64,000 bases of DNA, from contig NBAY01000006.1 in NCBI GenBank assembly GCA_002794775.1, forward strand, positions 1,341,649 to 1,405,648. The letters are read 5' to 3'. Shown here piece after piece: positions 1-12,278 of this stretch; positions within the stretch are counted from its first letter, which is position 1, and every line of letters begins with the position of its first letter. A program made the translations under genes and the position numbers. The DNA comes from Porodaedalea pini (Eukaryota > Basidiomycota > Agaricomycetes > Hymenochaetales > Hymenochaetaceae). The notes beneath the pieces were generated by a model, which did not search any database, had not been told where the DNA came from, and was given only the letters and a program-made list of their open reading frames with translations.

Positions 1-656
1 GAGCTCTGTCAGCAATGTTTCAATTAAAGCCAATGCGGCTTTGTATGAATGCGTCTCTAACTGTCTGTCCTCAGAAAGGAATCAGTGTGCGAGTCTAAAT
101 GTACACAGCAGAATAGTAAACGCACATCCCAACCAACCGCGTCTCTAGGCTGTGTTTCAAGAATATGTGTTTTTCTGTGCGTGCCCACTCTATGTTCTCG
201 TGCAGTACGTCCATGAGCGTGGTATTCGAGTCGGGAATGGGAGCGAAGAAATCAAGCAATGTTCATACTGCAGCACAGGTCAGCCTAATATTCTGTGGGA
301 CTATGGCAAACCTTCTTACTGAACTCCGTCGTCTTTGCTTTCGCGGTCGACGACATAAAAGAACGCGAGAGGACGATCACCTGTGCAAGGCCGTTTGCAC
401 CTCTATGTTCTGTACTTAGCCCAGAAATCTAAGCAGCAGGTGCAATAGTAACGCACTTGTTATCACGATAGAGTTCGCCAAGTCTTATGAGAGCAGACTC
501 CTGATCCTGTAGATTGCTCTCTCGCTCCGACTGCGAACCGTGCGCCTGTGCGCTCGTCTCGAGGATGCGGCGGTACAGGTCCTCGGCACGCTTTGGGTCT
601 TTTGAACGCACGGCCTGTGCCTCTGCAAGCATTTGTGTCACCTTTGCCACTGACAT
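1..656 (-). pseudogene. rpn6: 26S proteasome lid subunit Rpn6, 5' part (copy 1, cut by window edge)
   Basis: The minus strand from the ATG at 654-656 encodes the Rpn6 (PSMD11) N-terminus: a helical segment beginning MSVAKVTQMLAEAQ and ending in ELYRDNK, then a GT...AG intron and further exons with the family motifs FLKHSLETRLVG. Rpn6 is a PCI-domain lid subunit that bridges lid, base and core particle in the nucleus and cytoplasm. Only the first third is here, because the duplicated block ends at base 1; the C-terminal PCI domain is absent from this copy within the window. It is divergent from rpn7, whose ATG lies 200 bp away. The other copy (15996 onward) continues into the complete gene. 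Confidence 0.8.
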
Positions 657-856
657 TGCCTTATCGTATGCTGGAATCGACAGTGGTAGACCGACAAGAG
701 TGCGTATAGGCAGTAACCAGCGAAACTGTGTAAGTTCATATTAGGCATTTTATTCCCATCATTAACGCGTCAGCTTACGCGTCTGTACTTGCGCTCCTCC
801 TCCCAGTATTTGACCTTCTGCTTGACGCCTTATTTCTACCTATAACATTTATCGAA
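657..856. promoter_or_regulatory. Shared divergent rpn6/rpn7 intergenic region (copy 1)
   Basis: This 200-bp gap separates the ATGs of the divergently transcribed rpn6 and rpn7 genes and is duplicated at 15796-15995. It must carry both core promoters if they are functional. I see no clear TATA box. The proteasome-associated control element of yeasts was not recognised. Inference from gene arrangement only. Confidence 0.4.
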
Positions 857-2368
857 ATGGCTAAAGAGATTGTTCTACCAATTCCCAACCTCGAGCATCC
901 GCAAGCCCACTTTGCTTTGACACAGGCCCAGCTAGGCGATCTGCACCATGACGCGCTGAAGTTACTCCTGGGGGGCATTGAGAAAGACCGTGCGTAGTCA
1001 ACTCTTTAATCTTGCCGCAGAAAGTGACCCATACCTGTTATTTTAGAAATGGCGCCATGCTCCCGTGCAATCATCGCTTTGCAACATCCACCGACTTCAC
1101 CAGGTTCACCAGGTTCGCCAACCACACCACGACAGATTCGGATTCCGCTACCGGAAGACAACGCATTGTTAGAACGTATGGGGGCGGCAAATGCGGAAGA
1201 GCTCAAGAAGCTGGATGAGCGTTTGCAGGAGGCAGAGAAGACAGAAGGGGGGGGGGGGGGGTTGAAATAGCAAATGCACTACGTGCCCGAGCAACGTACT
1301 TGACAAGGATTGGGGACAAGGCATGTACCTTCAGAAACGGCCATTACTGTATCTGATAGTACGGATTGTTCTTTCAGGACCGAGCGATAGCAGCTCAAGA
1401 GCTCGCCTTTGAGAGGACTCCTGGAGTTGGCTTGAAAATTGACATTGTCCCTCACGCTCGTAGGAATAGGTTTCTTCTTCGGAGACCATGCCACCATCGC
1501 CAAGAATCTCGCTCGTGCAGAAGAGTGCGTTTCTAGTCTGCCCGAGTCACACATTTATCGTCACTCACACTCGCCATAACAGATTGATTGAAAAGGATGG
1601 AGACTGGGATAGGCGGAATCGACTAAAAGTGTATCAGGTTCTCCACTCGCTCTCTATCAGGCAATTCAAGCGTGCAAGCGATCTCTTCATGGATGCATCA
1701 TCGACATTCACCGCTACGGAGCTTCTGAACTACAACGACTTTGTATCTATGACCATGATCGCTGGCGCGTTAACGCTTAAGCGACAAGACCTGAAGAAGA
1801 AAGTCAGTAGCATGAATGTGCTCCTTGAATAGCTTGAGAGGCCTGACTCCTGGCAGATTATCACCGCACCGGAAGTTATACAGGTCATCCACGAACTCTC
1901 TAACCTTGCCGAGCTCACGAAATCCCTGTATGACTGCCTTTACGACAAGTTCTTCATCGCACTTGGTATGTCCCGAGTAGCTTTATATCTTACGCCTCAC
2001 TAACAAAGAGAAATAGCGAAACCCGAGCAGACCCAACTCATTCCCTCTCGTGTGCTACACCCGCACGCGCGATATTATGTGCGCGAGATGCGCATTCTCG
2101 CACACTCGCATACGCACAGTTACTTGAGAGTTACCGCAGTCTGACACTCGAGAGCCTCTCCGCCGCGTTCGGTGTCTCCGTCGCGTTCGTCGACAACGAG
2201 CTCGCCCGCTTCATCGCTCTCGGTCACCTTAACTGCACCATCGATCGCGTGCATGGAGTCGTGGAAACAAACAGGCCGAGCGCAAAGAATGCGCAGTATG
2301 AGACGGTCGTGCGACAGGGCGACATCCTTCTCAATTCAGTACAGAATCTCAGCAAGGTGCTATATTGA
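857..2368 (+). pseudogene. rpn7: 26S proteasome lid subunit Rpn7 (copy 1), frame-broken
   Basis: Spliced exons from the ATG at 857 give the Rpn7 (PSMD6) sequence: an N-terminal helical repeat region, the diagnostic GDWDRRNRLKVYQ block near 1601, a PCI domain with [12 protein letters not shown] near 2072, and the family C-terminus [19 protein letters not shown] before a TGA at 2366. Introns are short; the one after the codon for K in IGDK begins GCATGT and would be a GC-AG intron. Damage: 15 G at 1247-1261 puts the ORF out of frame (the other copy has 16 and stays in frame), an extra C at 1449-1451, and an approximately 8-nt tandem duplication at 2097-2110. The last two lesions are also in the other copy. 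It therefore cannot make full-length Rpn7 as read. Confidence 0.85.
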
Positions 2369-2929
2369 GGCGGTGCTTGTGCGGTGCAATGGGCTCCCGT
2401 AAGGAAGGGAGGAATCGGTAGTTAGCATATCATTAGGTTTCAGCGTCACTGTTTATCCTTTCTTTCTCGCGAGAGCTTAATGTATGATGTGCAGTGCTCT
2501 TAGATCACCCGTTGCCTTTGAACTCTACCCTCTCCGGCCTCTCCTTCGCTAGCTAACGAAGTAGAGGAAGGGCACTATCATCGGCTTCTCCTTATCCCAC
2601 CATGGAGTTGACTGAGAGTCTCTCCACTTAACTGACGAGGCGATGATACACTGACCGCTTTGCGAGTGTAAAAGGGGTCACTCTCGACGAGTTCTTTGAC
2701 AGCCTCGTAAGACAGAGGCCGTCAAGCAGCTGGCACAAACTGTTACAGAGGTGCCCACAGGGTCTGAGCTTGACAACCAAAGGAGGAGTTCAGAGCTCAT
2801 CCCCTTTGCGTGCATGTCATTCTCAGTTATGGATACGTCAGGATTTGTCTTCTAACTATAAGCACATCTTTGTACCTAGATTGACCCCCTCTGCAAACTA
2901 TACCAGTCTACAACATTATATGACGCAAC

Positions 2930-4278
2930 TTAAGGGACAGCAAGCCCAACCTCTCTGTACCAAGACTTGTGGGTAAAGTGAGCTATGGAGATTCGCTGAC
3001 CTCCCTGCCATGCCTCAACAGCATGTTCCAAAGCCCCCCCTCTCAACCAGATTCCAGTTCCTGGTAGAAAGCTGATCTTAAGGTTGAGATCAAGTATGAT
3101 GAAGTCTCCTCCACTCGTAAAGTCTCCCAGCGCTAAGAGAAACTCCCATCCTCCTAGAGGGTCCCTACTGTCACGGTGAGGTGGAGTTGCACGATTGTAC
3201 ATGATCGCACGTCCATCTATGACCAAGGGATCAATAGTCGATAGAGCCCTGCAGTGCGGAAGCTTGTTTCTTTTTTCCTTGAGCTGTTTGACGATGTCGT
3301 AGACCTTGGGGTCTAATGCCTTGAAAGTGGCGTTGATGCGATGCGATAGGTCTTGCGTCTGATCCAGATAATCAGTTACACCAGCAAAGGCCTTCGAAGT
3401 TTTGACCATCCCAGATGAGATGACAGACGACTGATGCTACAAATAATAAGGTGTTCAGATCTGGCAAGAACAGATACACAGACGCTTACTTACCTCATGC
3501 CCAATAGGATGCCATGATGAGGACAAGTGAACGACACCAGCAATCTGGTCAGGATGAGTATCATCATAGACGGTGGCTAGGTCTCTGGCCTTCTTGTCAG
3601 CGCCCTTTCCTTTGGTGAGCGGGGCTGGACCTTCTCCATATGCCCTGACCAGCTCTGTGAGATCACGCTAGTAAACCAAGCAAGGTGAGCAAAACATTCA
3701 AGAAGACGCAGACAAAATACTTACAAGTTCACCATCCCTTACAAAGTTGGGAAGATGGGCGACAATGGGGGTGCCATTTTTGTCAACACCAATCTTCCAA
3801 TCCTCTCCAGTCCATTCTGTGACTTGGGCTTTCTTTGCCTTCTTTTTTTGGCTAGGGACAGCGTTGATGTCAAAGTCAGTGAAGGTGTCTTTAGTCCATG
3901 AGTGAGCATCAATGCAACAGAATAGAGTCAATGCAACATACGTGTCTTCCCTGAAGTATACACCTTCTTGATCAACCTTGCATCCCACTTTGGGGCCTGC
4001 ATGTTGCTCCTGTACCGCTGTCGCTTTGCATTGGACTGGCGAGCACGGCTGTAAAACCATATTAGAAGCATGCCTTTCCCTGTTCTAACAAAGGGGACGT
4101 ACCCCTTGCCCTTTCGTTTCTTACTGTCACCGGACGCAGGGCCTTCCTGCGTGTCAGTGGGTCCTTTCGCGGCGGTGGGTCCTTCAGCCTCAGCGGGTCC
4201 TTCCATGGCAGTGGCGGCCTTTGGTGGTCCGGTACTCATAGTGACGGGTTTTTTCTTGACAGAGAACGATGTAGACAC
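2930..4278 (-). CDS. TET/JBP-like 2-oxoglutarate Fe(II) dioxygenase, apparently intact
   Basis: Five exons (4278-4103, 4048-3942, 3888-3725, 3667-3494, 3436-2930) joined by four introns of about 53-57 nt keep one frame and give 375 residues. The N-terminal ~60 residues are low-complexity (GP/EGP repeats, basic KKRKGKG patch, possibly nuclear localisation). The C-terminal ~160 residues match the fungal TET/JBP oxygenase fold: HRD at residues 294-296 supplies the HxD iron ligands, H345 in GGALEH the distal iron ligand and R355 in GGQRISIAHF the 2-oxoglutarate contact. All expected catalytic residues are present. Known members oxidise 5-methylcytosine in DNA and are expanded in Agaricomycetes, often next to KDZ-type transposons; I see no KDZ transposase here. 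Substrate is inferred from family only. It lies just inside the left arm of the inverted duplication and divergent to FKS1. Confidence 0.72.
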
Positions 4279-4460
4279 CTCCTAAGCGCCTACTTAGGCT
4301 AGTCTCAGGTTTGGATTCAGCTAACCGTGCGGAAGAACCTCCTGGCCCATCGACGCGCAGTTGAAAGCGACGGTCTGACGTGGCACGCAAACGAAAACCA
4401 ACAGGTCACGTGAGCTTCGTAAGCCTCTCAGCCCCTGCGCTGGAACCGGGCTTTCTTCAA

Positions 4461-4812
4461 CGTTCTTCCACCTCCTCGTGAATCTCAATCGTATATGGGT
4501 TGTCCATATCTCGCTATACTGGTACTACACGGCTTTCAGCTCCCCGACGATATACACAAGATCGGGCGAGACCAAGCCGACGGCAGCGATGTCATCATGA
4601 GGTCGGCGACAGTGTTCGGTGGTGCGGTCCCAACGATTGTCATGATCCTGGCTACACTCGCAGAGTTCACGTATATACCTACGACGTGGAACATCACCTC
4701 GCATCTCACACGGCGCCTACTGTTTTTGTTCATCACACTTGCGCTCACGGCCGGCCCGACCTTCTATGTCGCAATCGCAGACACCCCGGGCTCGTCGAGC
4801 TCCGTCCCGCTA
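4461..4812 (+). repeat. Misplaced direct copy of an internal FKS1 segment
   Basis: These ~352 bases repeat 6391-6738 inside FKS1 in the same orientation with roughly 90 percent identity by eye. They encode the stretch from [12 protein letters not shown] through the first membrane helices to SSVPL. The copy ends eight bases before the FKS1 start codon and so occupies the place where promoter and 5' leader would be expected. It contains its own frame break near 4600. Confidence 0.9.
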
Positions 4813-4819
4813 GAAAGCG

Positions 4820-7800
4820 ATGGCCACCAGACCCAGTGGGCCCAGAGCTCCCGACGCCGCGTATGCAGGCGGCCCACGCGTCGCACCCCCGATCCCCCAG
4901 CCGAATCCATTCGTCCAACCCGACAGCCAGAGGTACTTCGAGTCCGAAAGCGATATTGGCGACTGCCCTTCAAGGCGGATCACGTTTGCTTCGGATCAAG
5001 ATGCACAGAGCCCGTATTATGACCAGGGCGGCTCGTATGATTATTGTGAGTTGCCACACGTTTTGTTTTCGTTTTCGTTTGGGCTTTTCGGTTTCGGTTG
5101 GATGGGAGATGGGGTTTTGGAAATTGGATTAGAGTTTTCTAGACAGGGAGATGGTGTCGCGGCCGTTTGCTGCGTGCTGTGCGGCATGAGGCTTCCCATT
5201 TCATTCGACGCTGGGTGTTGCGCCGCATGCGCGAACCAGTGTGATTCCTCGCTTGGCGTGGGCTATCTGCCTTTCTCGCACTCTGGTTGACCACGTATGT
5301 CTACTGCAGCGCATCCCCGCCAGGACGGCGACACTGACTCGGAAGTCGACGTGTATGGGCAACCGTTACGAGCCGTCCGCGGAGTCGCTCATGCCGGGCT
5401 CGCGCTTCGGAATGTCCGACACGCCGACTCTCGCGGGCGACTATGGTCTCATGCCGGGAGGTGGCGTGCGCGAGCCGTGTCCGGCGTGGAGCGCCGAACG
5501 CAGCGTCCCTCTATCGAAGGAGGAGATCGAGGACGTGTTCCTTGACCTCGCGCACAAAATTCGGCTTCCAGCGCGACTCGATGCGCAACATGTTCGATTT
5601 CATAATGCAGCAGCTCGACAGCCGTGCATCGCGCATGCCACCCGATCGGGCGCTCCTTACGCTGCATGCGGATTACATCGGCGGCTGGCATGCGAACTAC
5701 CGGAAATCGTATTTTGCGGCACAGCTTGACCTGGATGATGCGGTTGGGCCAGTCGCAGAACGCCGGACTGCAGCGTCTGAGATCCAAGTCTATGAAAAAG
5801 AAGCCTCATCAAAACCGGGCGCCAACAGAAAAGTCACTGAACGCTGCGCTGGACCGGTGGCGCCAGGCGATGCACAACATGACGCAGTACGATCACCTAC
5901 GCCAGATCGCACTGTACCTGCTCATCTGGGGTGAGGCTGCACAGGTGCGCCTCTGTCCAGAGACGCTGTGTTTCATTTTCAAATGTGCGGGCGACTACTG
6001 TCGTTCGCCCGAGTGCCAGAACCGGGACCAGCCCGTGCCGGAAGGATTGTATTTGCGCGCTGTCGTCAAGCCGCTGTATCGCTTCATAAGGGACCAGGGA
6101 TATGAGCTTCAGGATGGACGTTTTATTAGGCGCGAAAAGGAACATGACCAGATTATTGCGTACGATGATATTAATCAGCTGTTCTGGTATCCGGAGGGAA
6201 TTGCGCGCATTGTTCTCACTGACAAGGTTTGTGCATCCATGTTTGTGCATATATGTGCTCTTCAAGTCCTTACGTATCCTTTCTTTTGTTCAGACGCGAC
6301 TTGTTGATGTAGCGCCCGCACACCGGTTCATGAAGTTCGACCGGATAGATTGGAACCGAGCGTCCTTCAAGACCTACTTCGAGAGGCGCTCGTTCTTCCA
6401 CCTCCTCGTGAATTTCAATCGTATACGGGTTGTCCATATCTCGCTATACTGGTACTACACGGCTTTCAACTCTCCGACGATCTACACAAGATCGGGCGAG
6501 ACCAAGCCGACGGCGGCGATGTCATGATCGACGACCAGCGCTCGGTGGTGCGGTCTCAACGATTATCATGATCCTGGCTACTCTCGCAGAGTTCACGTAT
6601 ATGCCCGCGACGTGGAACAACACCTCGCATCTCACACGGCGTCTACTGTTCTTGTTCATCACACTTGCGCTCACGGCCGGCCCGACCTTCTACGTCGCAA
6701 TCGCAGACACCCCGGGCTCGTCGAGCTCCGTCCCGCTAATCATCGGTATCGTGCAGTCCTTCATCTCGGTCGTCGCGACATTGCTGTTTGGGATCATGCC
6801 ATCAGGGCGCATGTTCGGCGACCGTGTCGCTGGCAAGTCGCGCAAGTACCTCGCGAACCAGACGTTCACGGCCAGCTACCCCACGCTCACGCGCAGCTCG
6901 CGGCTCGGCTCGATCACTCTCTGGGTGCTTATCTTTGGATGCAAGTTTACGGAGAGTTATTTCTTCTTGACACAGAGTTTCCGCGTCCCGATCCGCGTGA
7001 TGGTGGGCATGAAGATACAGGGGTGCACGGACAGGTTCTTCGGGACTGCGTTATGTCGCAACCAGGCTGCGTTCTCGCTCACGATAATGTATATCATGGA
7101 TCTCGTCCTCTTCTTCCTCGACACCTTCTTGTGGTACGTCATTTGGAGCACGGTCATCAGCATCGCGCGCTCGTTCGTGCTCGGGCTCTCGATCTGGACG
7201 CCGTGGCGCGAGATCTACACGCGTCTCCCGAAGCGCATCTATGCGAAGCTGCTGGCAACGGCGGAGATGGAGGTCAAATACAAGCCGAAGGTGCTCGTGA
7301 GCCAGATCTGGAACGCGATTATTATCTCGATGTACCGCGAGCATCTGCTCTCGATTGATCATGTGCAGAAGCTGCTGTACCATCAGCTCGCAATGGATGG
7401 GGAAAGTGATCGTAGGGCGCTGCGCGCACCAGCGCTCTTTATGAGCCAGGATGATCGCGGGTTCAAGGGCGAGTTCTTCCCTCACGGGAGCGAGGCGGAG
7501 CGCCGGATTTCATTCTTTGCTCAGTCATCGACGACAACAATCCCCGAGGCATTGACTGTTGATGCGATGCCTACGTTTACCGTGTTGACTCCGCACTACT
7601 CAGAGAAGATATTGCTGTCGTTGCGTGAGATCATCAAGGAGGAGGACCAACACACGCGCGTGACGCTGCTTGAGTACCTGAAGCAGTTGCACCCGGTCGA
7701 GTGGGACAACTTCGTGAAGGATACCAAGATACTCGCGGAGGGGTCGAACATGTTCGATGGCCAGAACCCCTTCGGTGGGAGCGACGAGAAGGGCGGGAGC

Positions 7801-10800
7801 GGGAAGACTGCTGACGATTTGCCGTTCTACTGCATTGGGTTGAAGAGTAGTGCACCGGAATTCACGCTGAGGACAAGGATTTGGGCGAGCTTGCGCGCAC
7901 AGACACTATACCGTACGGTGTCAGGCATGATGAACTACGCGAAGGCGATCAAGCTGCTGTACCGCGTCGCGAACCCGGAGGTCGTGCAGCTTTTCGGCAG
8001 GAACACCGACAGGCTGGAACGCGAGCTCGAGCGTATGGCGCGCCGTAAGTTCAAGTTTGTGGTGTCGATGCAGAGATATTCGAAGTTCAACCCTGTCGAG
8101 CGCGAGAACGCTGAGTTTTTGCTGCGCGCGTATCCTGTTTTGCAAATCGCGTACCTTGACGAGGAGCCGTCGAAGCGCGAAGGTGGCGACCCGCGACCGT
8201 TCAGTGCGCTCATCGACGGGCACTCGGAGTTCATTCCTGAGACAGGGCGTCGCCGGCCGAAGTTCCGCATCGAGCTGCCAGGAAACCCAATTCTCGGAGA
8301 CGGCGAATCAGACAACCAGAACCACGCGATCATCTTTTACCGCGGAGAATACCTGCAGCTGATCGATGCGAACCAGGACAACTACCTCGAGGAGTGTCTG
8401 AAGATCCGGAATGTACTTGCTGAGTTCGATGAACACGCGGTATCTAGCCAGGGTCCCCGCGCGCAGTGGGGTCACCAGGACTTCAAAAAGGCACCGGTGG
8501 CGATTGTCGGCGCGCGCGAATACATCTTCTCGGAGAGCATCGGTGTTCTGGGCGATATCGCTGCTGGCAAGGAACAGACGTCCGGTACGCTTGCGGCGCG
8601 CGCGCTCTCGTGGATCGGAGGAAAGCTGCACTATGGGCACCCGGATTTCCTGAACGGAGTCTTCATGAATACGCGCGGCGGTGTGTCGAAGGCGCAGAAG
8701 GGCCTCCATCTGAACGAGGATATCTTTGCGGGTATGACGGCGCTTGGAAGAGGCGGCAAGATTAAGCATACGGGGTACTTCCAGTGCGGGAAGGGACGTG
8801 ATTTGGGCTTTGGTACGATTTTGAACTTCCAGACGAAGCTTGGAAATGGGATGGGCGAGCAGATGCTGAGTCGCGAGTCGCGAGTACTACTATCTTGGCA
8901 CGCAGCTTCCCATCGACCGGTTCTTGACGTTCTACTACGGCCATCCTGGGTCCCATATTGATAACATCCTCGTTATATTGTCCGTGCAGGTTTTCATTGT
9001 TACCAGTGCGTTTTTATCTTCTTTCTATTTAGATGCAGCATGTGAACGTGAGGCTGATTGTTTTCCACAGTGGTGTTCCTTGAGACCTTGAAGAGCTAGG
9101 TTACGATTTGCAGGTACAACAGCCAGGGCCAGTTCATTGCGAATCAGTCTGGATGTTATAAGCTGTCGTCTATCTTCGATTGGATCAAGCGCTGCATTTA
9201 CAGCATCTTTTTGGTGTTCATGATTGCATTCTTGCCCCTGTTTTTGTAAGGTAGCTTTCATTTATCTGTTTGTTTCTGTTATCGGAAGCTTATCGAATTG
9301 TCTCACAGAACTCGTCGAATGCGGTGCCGGCCGTGCCATTATCCGGCTGGCAAAGCACTTCTACTCGTTGTCGCCGGTCTTTGAGATATTCTCAACGCAG
9401 ACCCAGTGCCATTCCATCCTGAGCAATCTTAACTATGGTGGTGCCCGGTACATCGCAACTGGCCGTGGGTTCGCAACATGGCGCGTTAACTTCAGCACAC
9501 TCTTCTCGCGATCTGCCGGTCCAAGTATCTATCTCGGAATGCGTACGCTCATTATGCTGCTCTACGTGACCTTGACGCTGTGGATCCCGCATTTGATCTA
9601 CTTCTGGATCACGACGCTCGGGCTGTGCTTGGCGCCGTTCATCTTCAACCCCCACCGGTTCTCGTTCGCGGACTTCATCATTGACTACAGAGCGTACCTG
9701 CGCTGGATGTCGCGCGGCAACGCTCGCGCACACAAGAACGCGTGGATCGGATACTGCAGGCTGTCGCGTACGATGATCACAGGGTACAAGAAGAAGAAGC
9801 TGGGGCAGCCGTCGGACAAGTCGACGGGTGGAGACACGCCGCGTGCAGGCTGGCGCACAATCTTGCTTTCTGAGATCGAGTTCCCGATCCGCATGGCGAT
9901 TTTGTTCATCATCGCATACCTCTTCGTAAAGTCTTCACCGCAGGTCAGCGGAAAGGAGAACGCGAGCCCGCTCGTGCGAATCGCGATTGTGAGCTTGGGC
10001 CCGATTGTGTGGAACGCGGCGGTACTGCTTGTGCTGTTCTTGATATCGTTGTTTTTGGGTCCGATGCTTGATACGGTGGTGTGCCGAAGTTTGGATCGGT
10101 CATGGCGTTCTTTGCGCACGCGCTAGCGCTCGTGGGTGTGGTCGGATTCTTTGAGTTCCTCGTAAGCATTTTTTTCTTGATACTTCATCGATGATGTCTG
10201 ATCTGGCTTCTGTGTAGTGGTTCCTCGAGCTCTGGAACGCCTCACACGCTGTGTTGGGCATGATAGCAGTTATCTTCATCGAGCGCGCCATCCACAAGAT
10301 CCTCATTTCCGTGTTCCTCTCGCGTGAGTTCAAGCATTTTGAGACGAACCGCGCGTGGTGGACAGGCAAGTGGTACGGCCATGGGCTCGGTGCGCATGCG
10401 ATGAGCCAGCCCGCACGCGAGTTTGTCGTCAAGATCATCGAGTTATCGCTCTGGAGCTCGGACTTCCTGCTTTGTCACCTGCTGTTGTTCTTACTCTCGC
10501 TGCCGCTATTCATCCCATTCATCGATCGCCTGCATGCAACGCTCCTATGTGCGTCTTTTTTTTTTTCGTTTGTTTGGTGTGAATATGTTTTACTGATCTG
10601 CTTTGGCGAATAGTTTGGCTACGTCCCTCGCGCCAGATCCGCGCGCCGCTGTACTCGCTGAAGCAGAAGCGACAACGGAGACAGATCGTTGTGAAGTATG
10701 GTCTCGCCTTCGTCTTCGTTCTCGCCGTTTTCATCGCATTGATCGCTCTGCGTACGTATTCATTGTTTCATCACCTGACTTGTAGCTGATTTGTGTTGTT

Positions 10801-10872
10801 GCCTCTGTCCCTGTAGCCGCGATCTTCAGCGACATCATCGACCAGAACTGTTCAATATGTCAGAGCATATAG
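4820..10872 (+). pseudogene. FKS1: 1,3-beta-glucan synthase catalytic subunit, full length but disrupted
   Basis: The ATG at 4820 starts an FKS1-type N-terminus. Introns at 5046-5309, 6227-6293, 9006-9070 and several near the 3' end separate exons covering the whole family: the cytosolic FKS1 N-terminal domain (5.3-6.3 kb), membrane helices (6.4-7.2 kb), the large cytosolic glucan-synthase domain with the conserved LNEDIFAGM and [16 protein letters not shown] blocks (7.3-8.9 kb), and C-terminal membrane helices ending in CSICQSI at 10872. The enzyme makes cell-wall glucan from UDP-glucose at the plasma membrane. Lesions seen: +1 at 5366, 5556-5559 and 5749, TGA for Trp at 6525 with a following +1, a 7-nt tandem duplication at 8871-8884, TAG for Gln at 9097, and a shift near 10075. 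It cannot be translated through. An essential gene, so a working copy is expected elsewhere. Confidence 0.9.
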
Positions 10873-11387
10873 CCTCTCCTTCTCTAGTCTCCCGACCCTC
10901 TGTGCATCCGCATCCGCACACGACAGACATATCTCCATCCATTGATTGTGATCCACTCGGACAACTGCTATCCACCCGTTCTATTTAATATACCCTGTTC
11001 AAAATTAATGACGGACTTCCATTTCCCATCTATACATCTCGCTTGCCACTCCTATCTTCCCAACACATTCTTGCGCCCCACCTCGCCTGTCATTGTCCGG
11101 TCCTTTCCATTCCCATTCTACTACAATCACGATTTTTTCCCTACTTCTTTCCTCTCATTCACCGAATCACGATTATCTTGTCCGTCTCTTTACTTTACCG
11201 TGTGTATGTAGGCCCTTCTGGGCCTCCGTCGCCTTTCTCGGACATCTAGCATAGCAAAGAATGTAACGATATGATGAAATATCTGCATTGGTCGGACGGT
11301 AATTGAGCTGCCTCAGAAAGCTGGATAAAATGGTAGAAGTGGGTTACATGTCGAAATTGTACACAAGATATTAATAGAAAGGGCTGT

Positions 11388-11807
11388 TCACGAAGTATCC
11401 ATCTCATTCTCATCCACGGGTTCATGCTGCTGTTCCGCCTGAACGACGTCCACAAGGGCCTTGACGTCTTGCATCTCACCGACACGCTCCGTCTGATCAA
11501 CGGCGTTGGAGACAGCAGTACTTCCACCAGGTATGGGGGCGCTCTTCTTGGCTTTCGCGATGAGCTGCTGAACGGCCCAGTTAACGTACCCTGTCTGGCC
11601 CGTCTCCCAGAGGCGCTTGCTTGGGTCCGGGATCGGCGCAGTGGCAGCGGCGGCGCCGTCGATGTGTGGAAGCGAGGCGGCGTTCTCGAAAAGCGAGAGG
11701 ATGGAGGGCAGAAGGGTAGAGAGCGCTGCAAGGATATCAGTCGAGGGAGGAGCAGAAGGGATGGGGGAGGAAGATGAGGAAGGAAGAGAGGTAGGAGAGA
11801 TGAGCAA
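11388..11807 (-). CDS. C-terminal exon of an unidentified protein
   Basis: An open frame of about 139 codons runs on the minus strand to a stop at 11388. It is Ser/Pro/Ala-rich at its beginning, has a central patch with TGYVNWAVQQLIAKAKK, and ends with an acidic tail (ENEMDTS). No ATG opens it, so a 5' exon is missing or the upstream part is lost; sequence upstream of 11808 shows nothing coding. It converges on the FKS1 3' end. I do not recognise the family. Confidence 0.4.
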   Translation of the reverse strand: MLISPTSLPSSSSSPIPSAPPSTDILAALSTLLPSILSLFENAASLPHIDGAAAATAPIPDPSKRLWETGQTGYVNWAVQQLIAKAKKSAPIPGGSTAVSNAVDQTERVGEMQDVKALVDVVQAEQQHEPVDENEMDTS

Positions 11808-11849
11808 GATGGTGCTCAGAACACATGTGCCTGATGCATGATATACCGA

Positions 11850-12242
11850 GGGCTTTGAGGTACATTATGCACATAATCCTGCCATGATCACACAGTGTCA
11901 CTCCGCTCCGGTAGCTAACCAAGCGTTGAACCAAACAGCAAAATTAACAACTAGGCTGTTAATGGCCCCACTTCATTACCAGGGTGTTACCAGGGTGTTA
12001 ACACAGGATCCAAACAGGGCCTTAGGAGTCGACTGTGGTAAAATCACTGAATGTACCGATACACATCAGTACATGTTGTCAGGGCCAGTGCCTGTTTGAG
12101 ATTAAATTATGTAAGTACAATATTAGGATTCTTAATCACATTCACTACTCTATAGCATGCACCGCAATTCTAAATGTCCAAGCATTGAGGGGAATCGCTA
12201 TACATATGATTCAGAGACTCAGATATAACACCCCAAAATATA

Positions 12243-12278
<36 letters not shown>

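Larger units (their letters stand above)
1..2753. repeat. Left arm of long inverted duplication
   Basis: Read as its reverse complement, this stretch matches 13897-16651 almost base for base. Base 1 pairs with 16651. I found only three differences: a G tract of 15 (1247-1261) against 16 C in the other arm, a TT/TTT difference near 2507, and one substitution at 2747. The match stops sharply after 2753. Outward it reaches the window edge, so the arm may continue to the left. It contains RPN7 complete and the first part of RPN6. The arms are separated by about 11.1 kb. Confidence 0.95.

Noticed and set aside
1006..1270. Several overlapping ORFs of 66-73 codons on both strands around the poly-G tract
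   Set aside because: They are shadows of the Rpn7 exon; the frame matching the family is the plus strand in copy 1 and the minus strand in copy 2.
4495..5022. Independent membrane-protein gene before FKS1
   Set aside because: It is the duplicated internal FKS1 segment running into the FKS1 N-terminal exon in a different frame.
6612..7358. 248-codon plus-strand ORF inside FKS1
   Set aside because: Out-of-frame shadow, His/Arg-rich, typical of GC-rich third positions in the real frame.
7051..7485. 144-codon minus-strand ORF in FKS1
   Set aside because: Antisense shadow of the glucan synthase exon.
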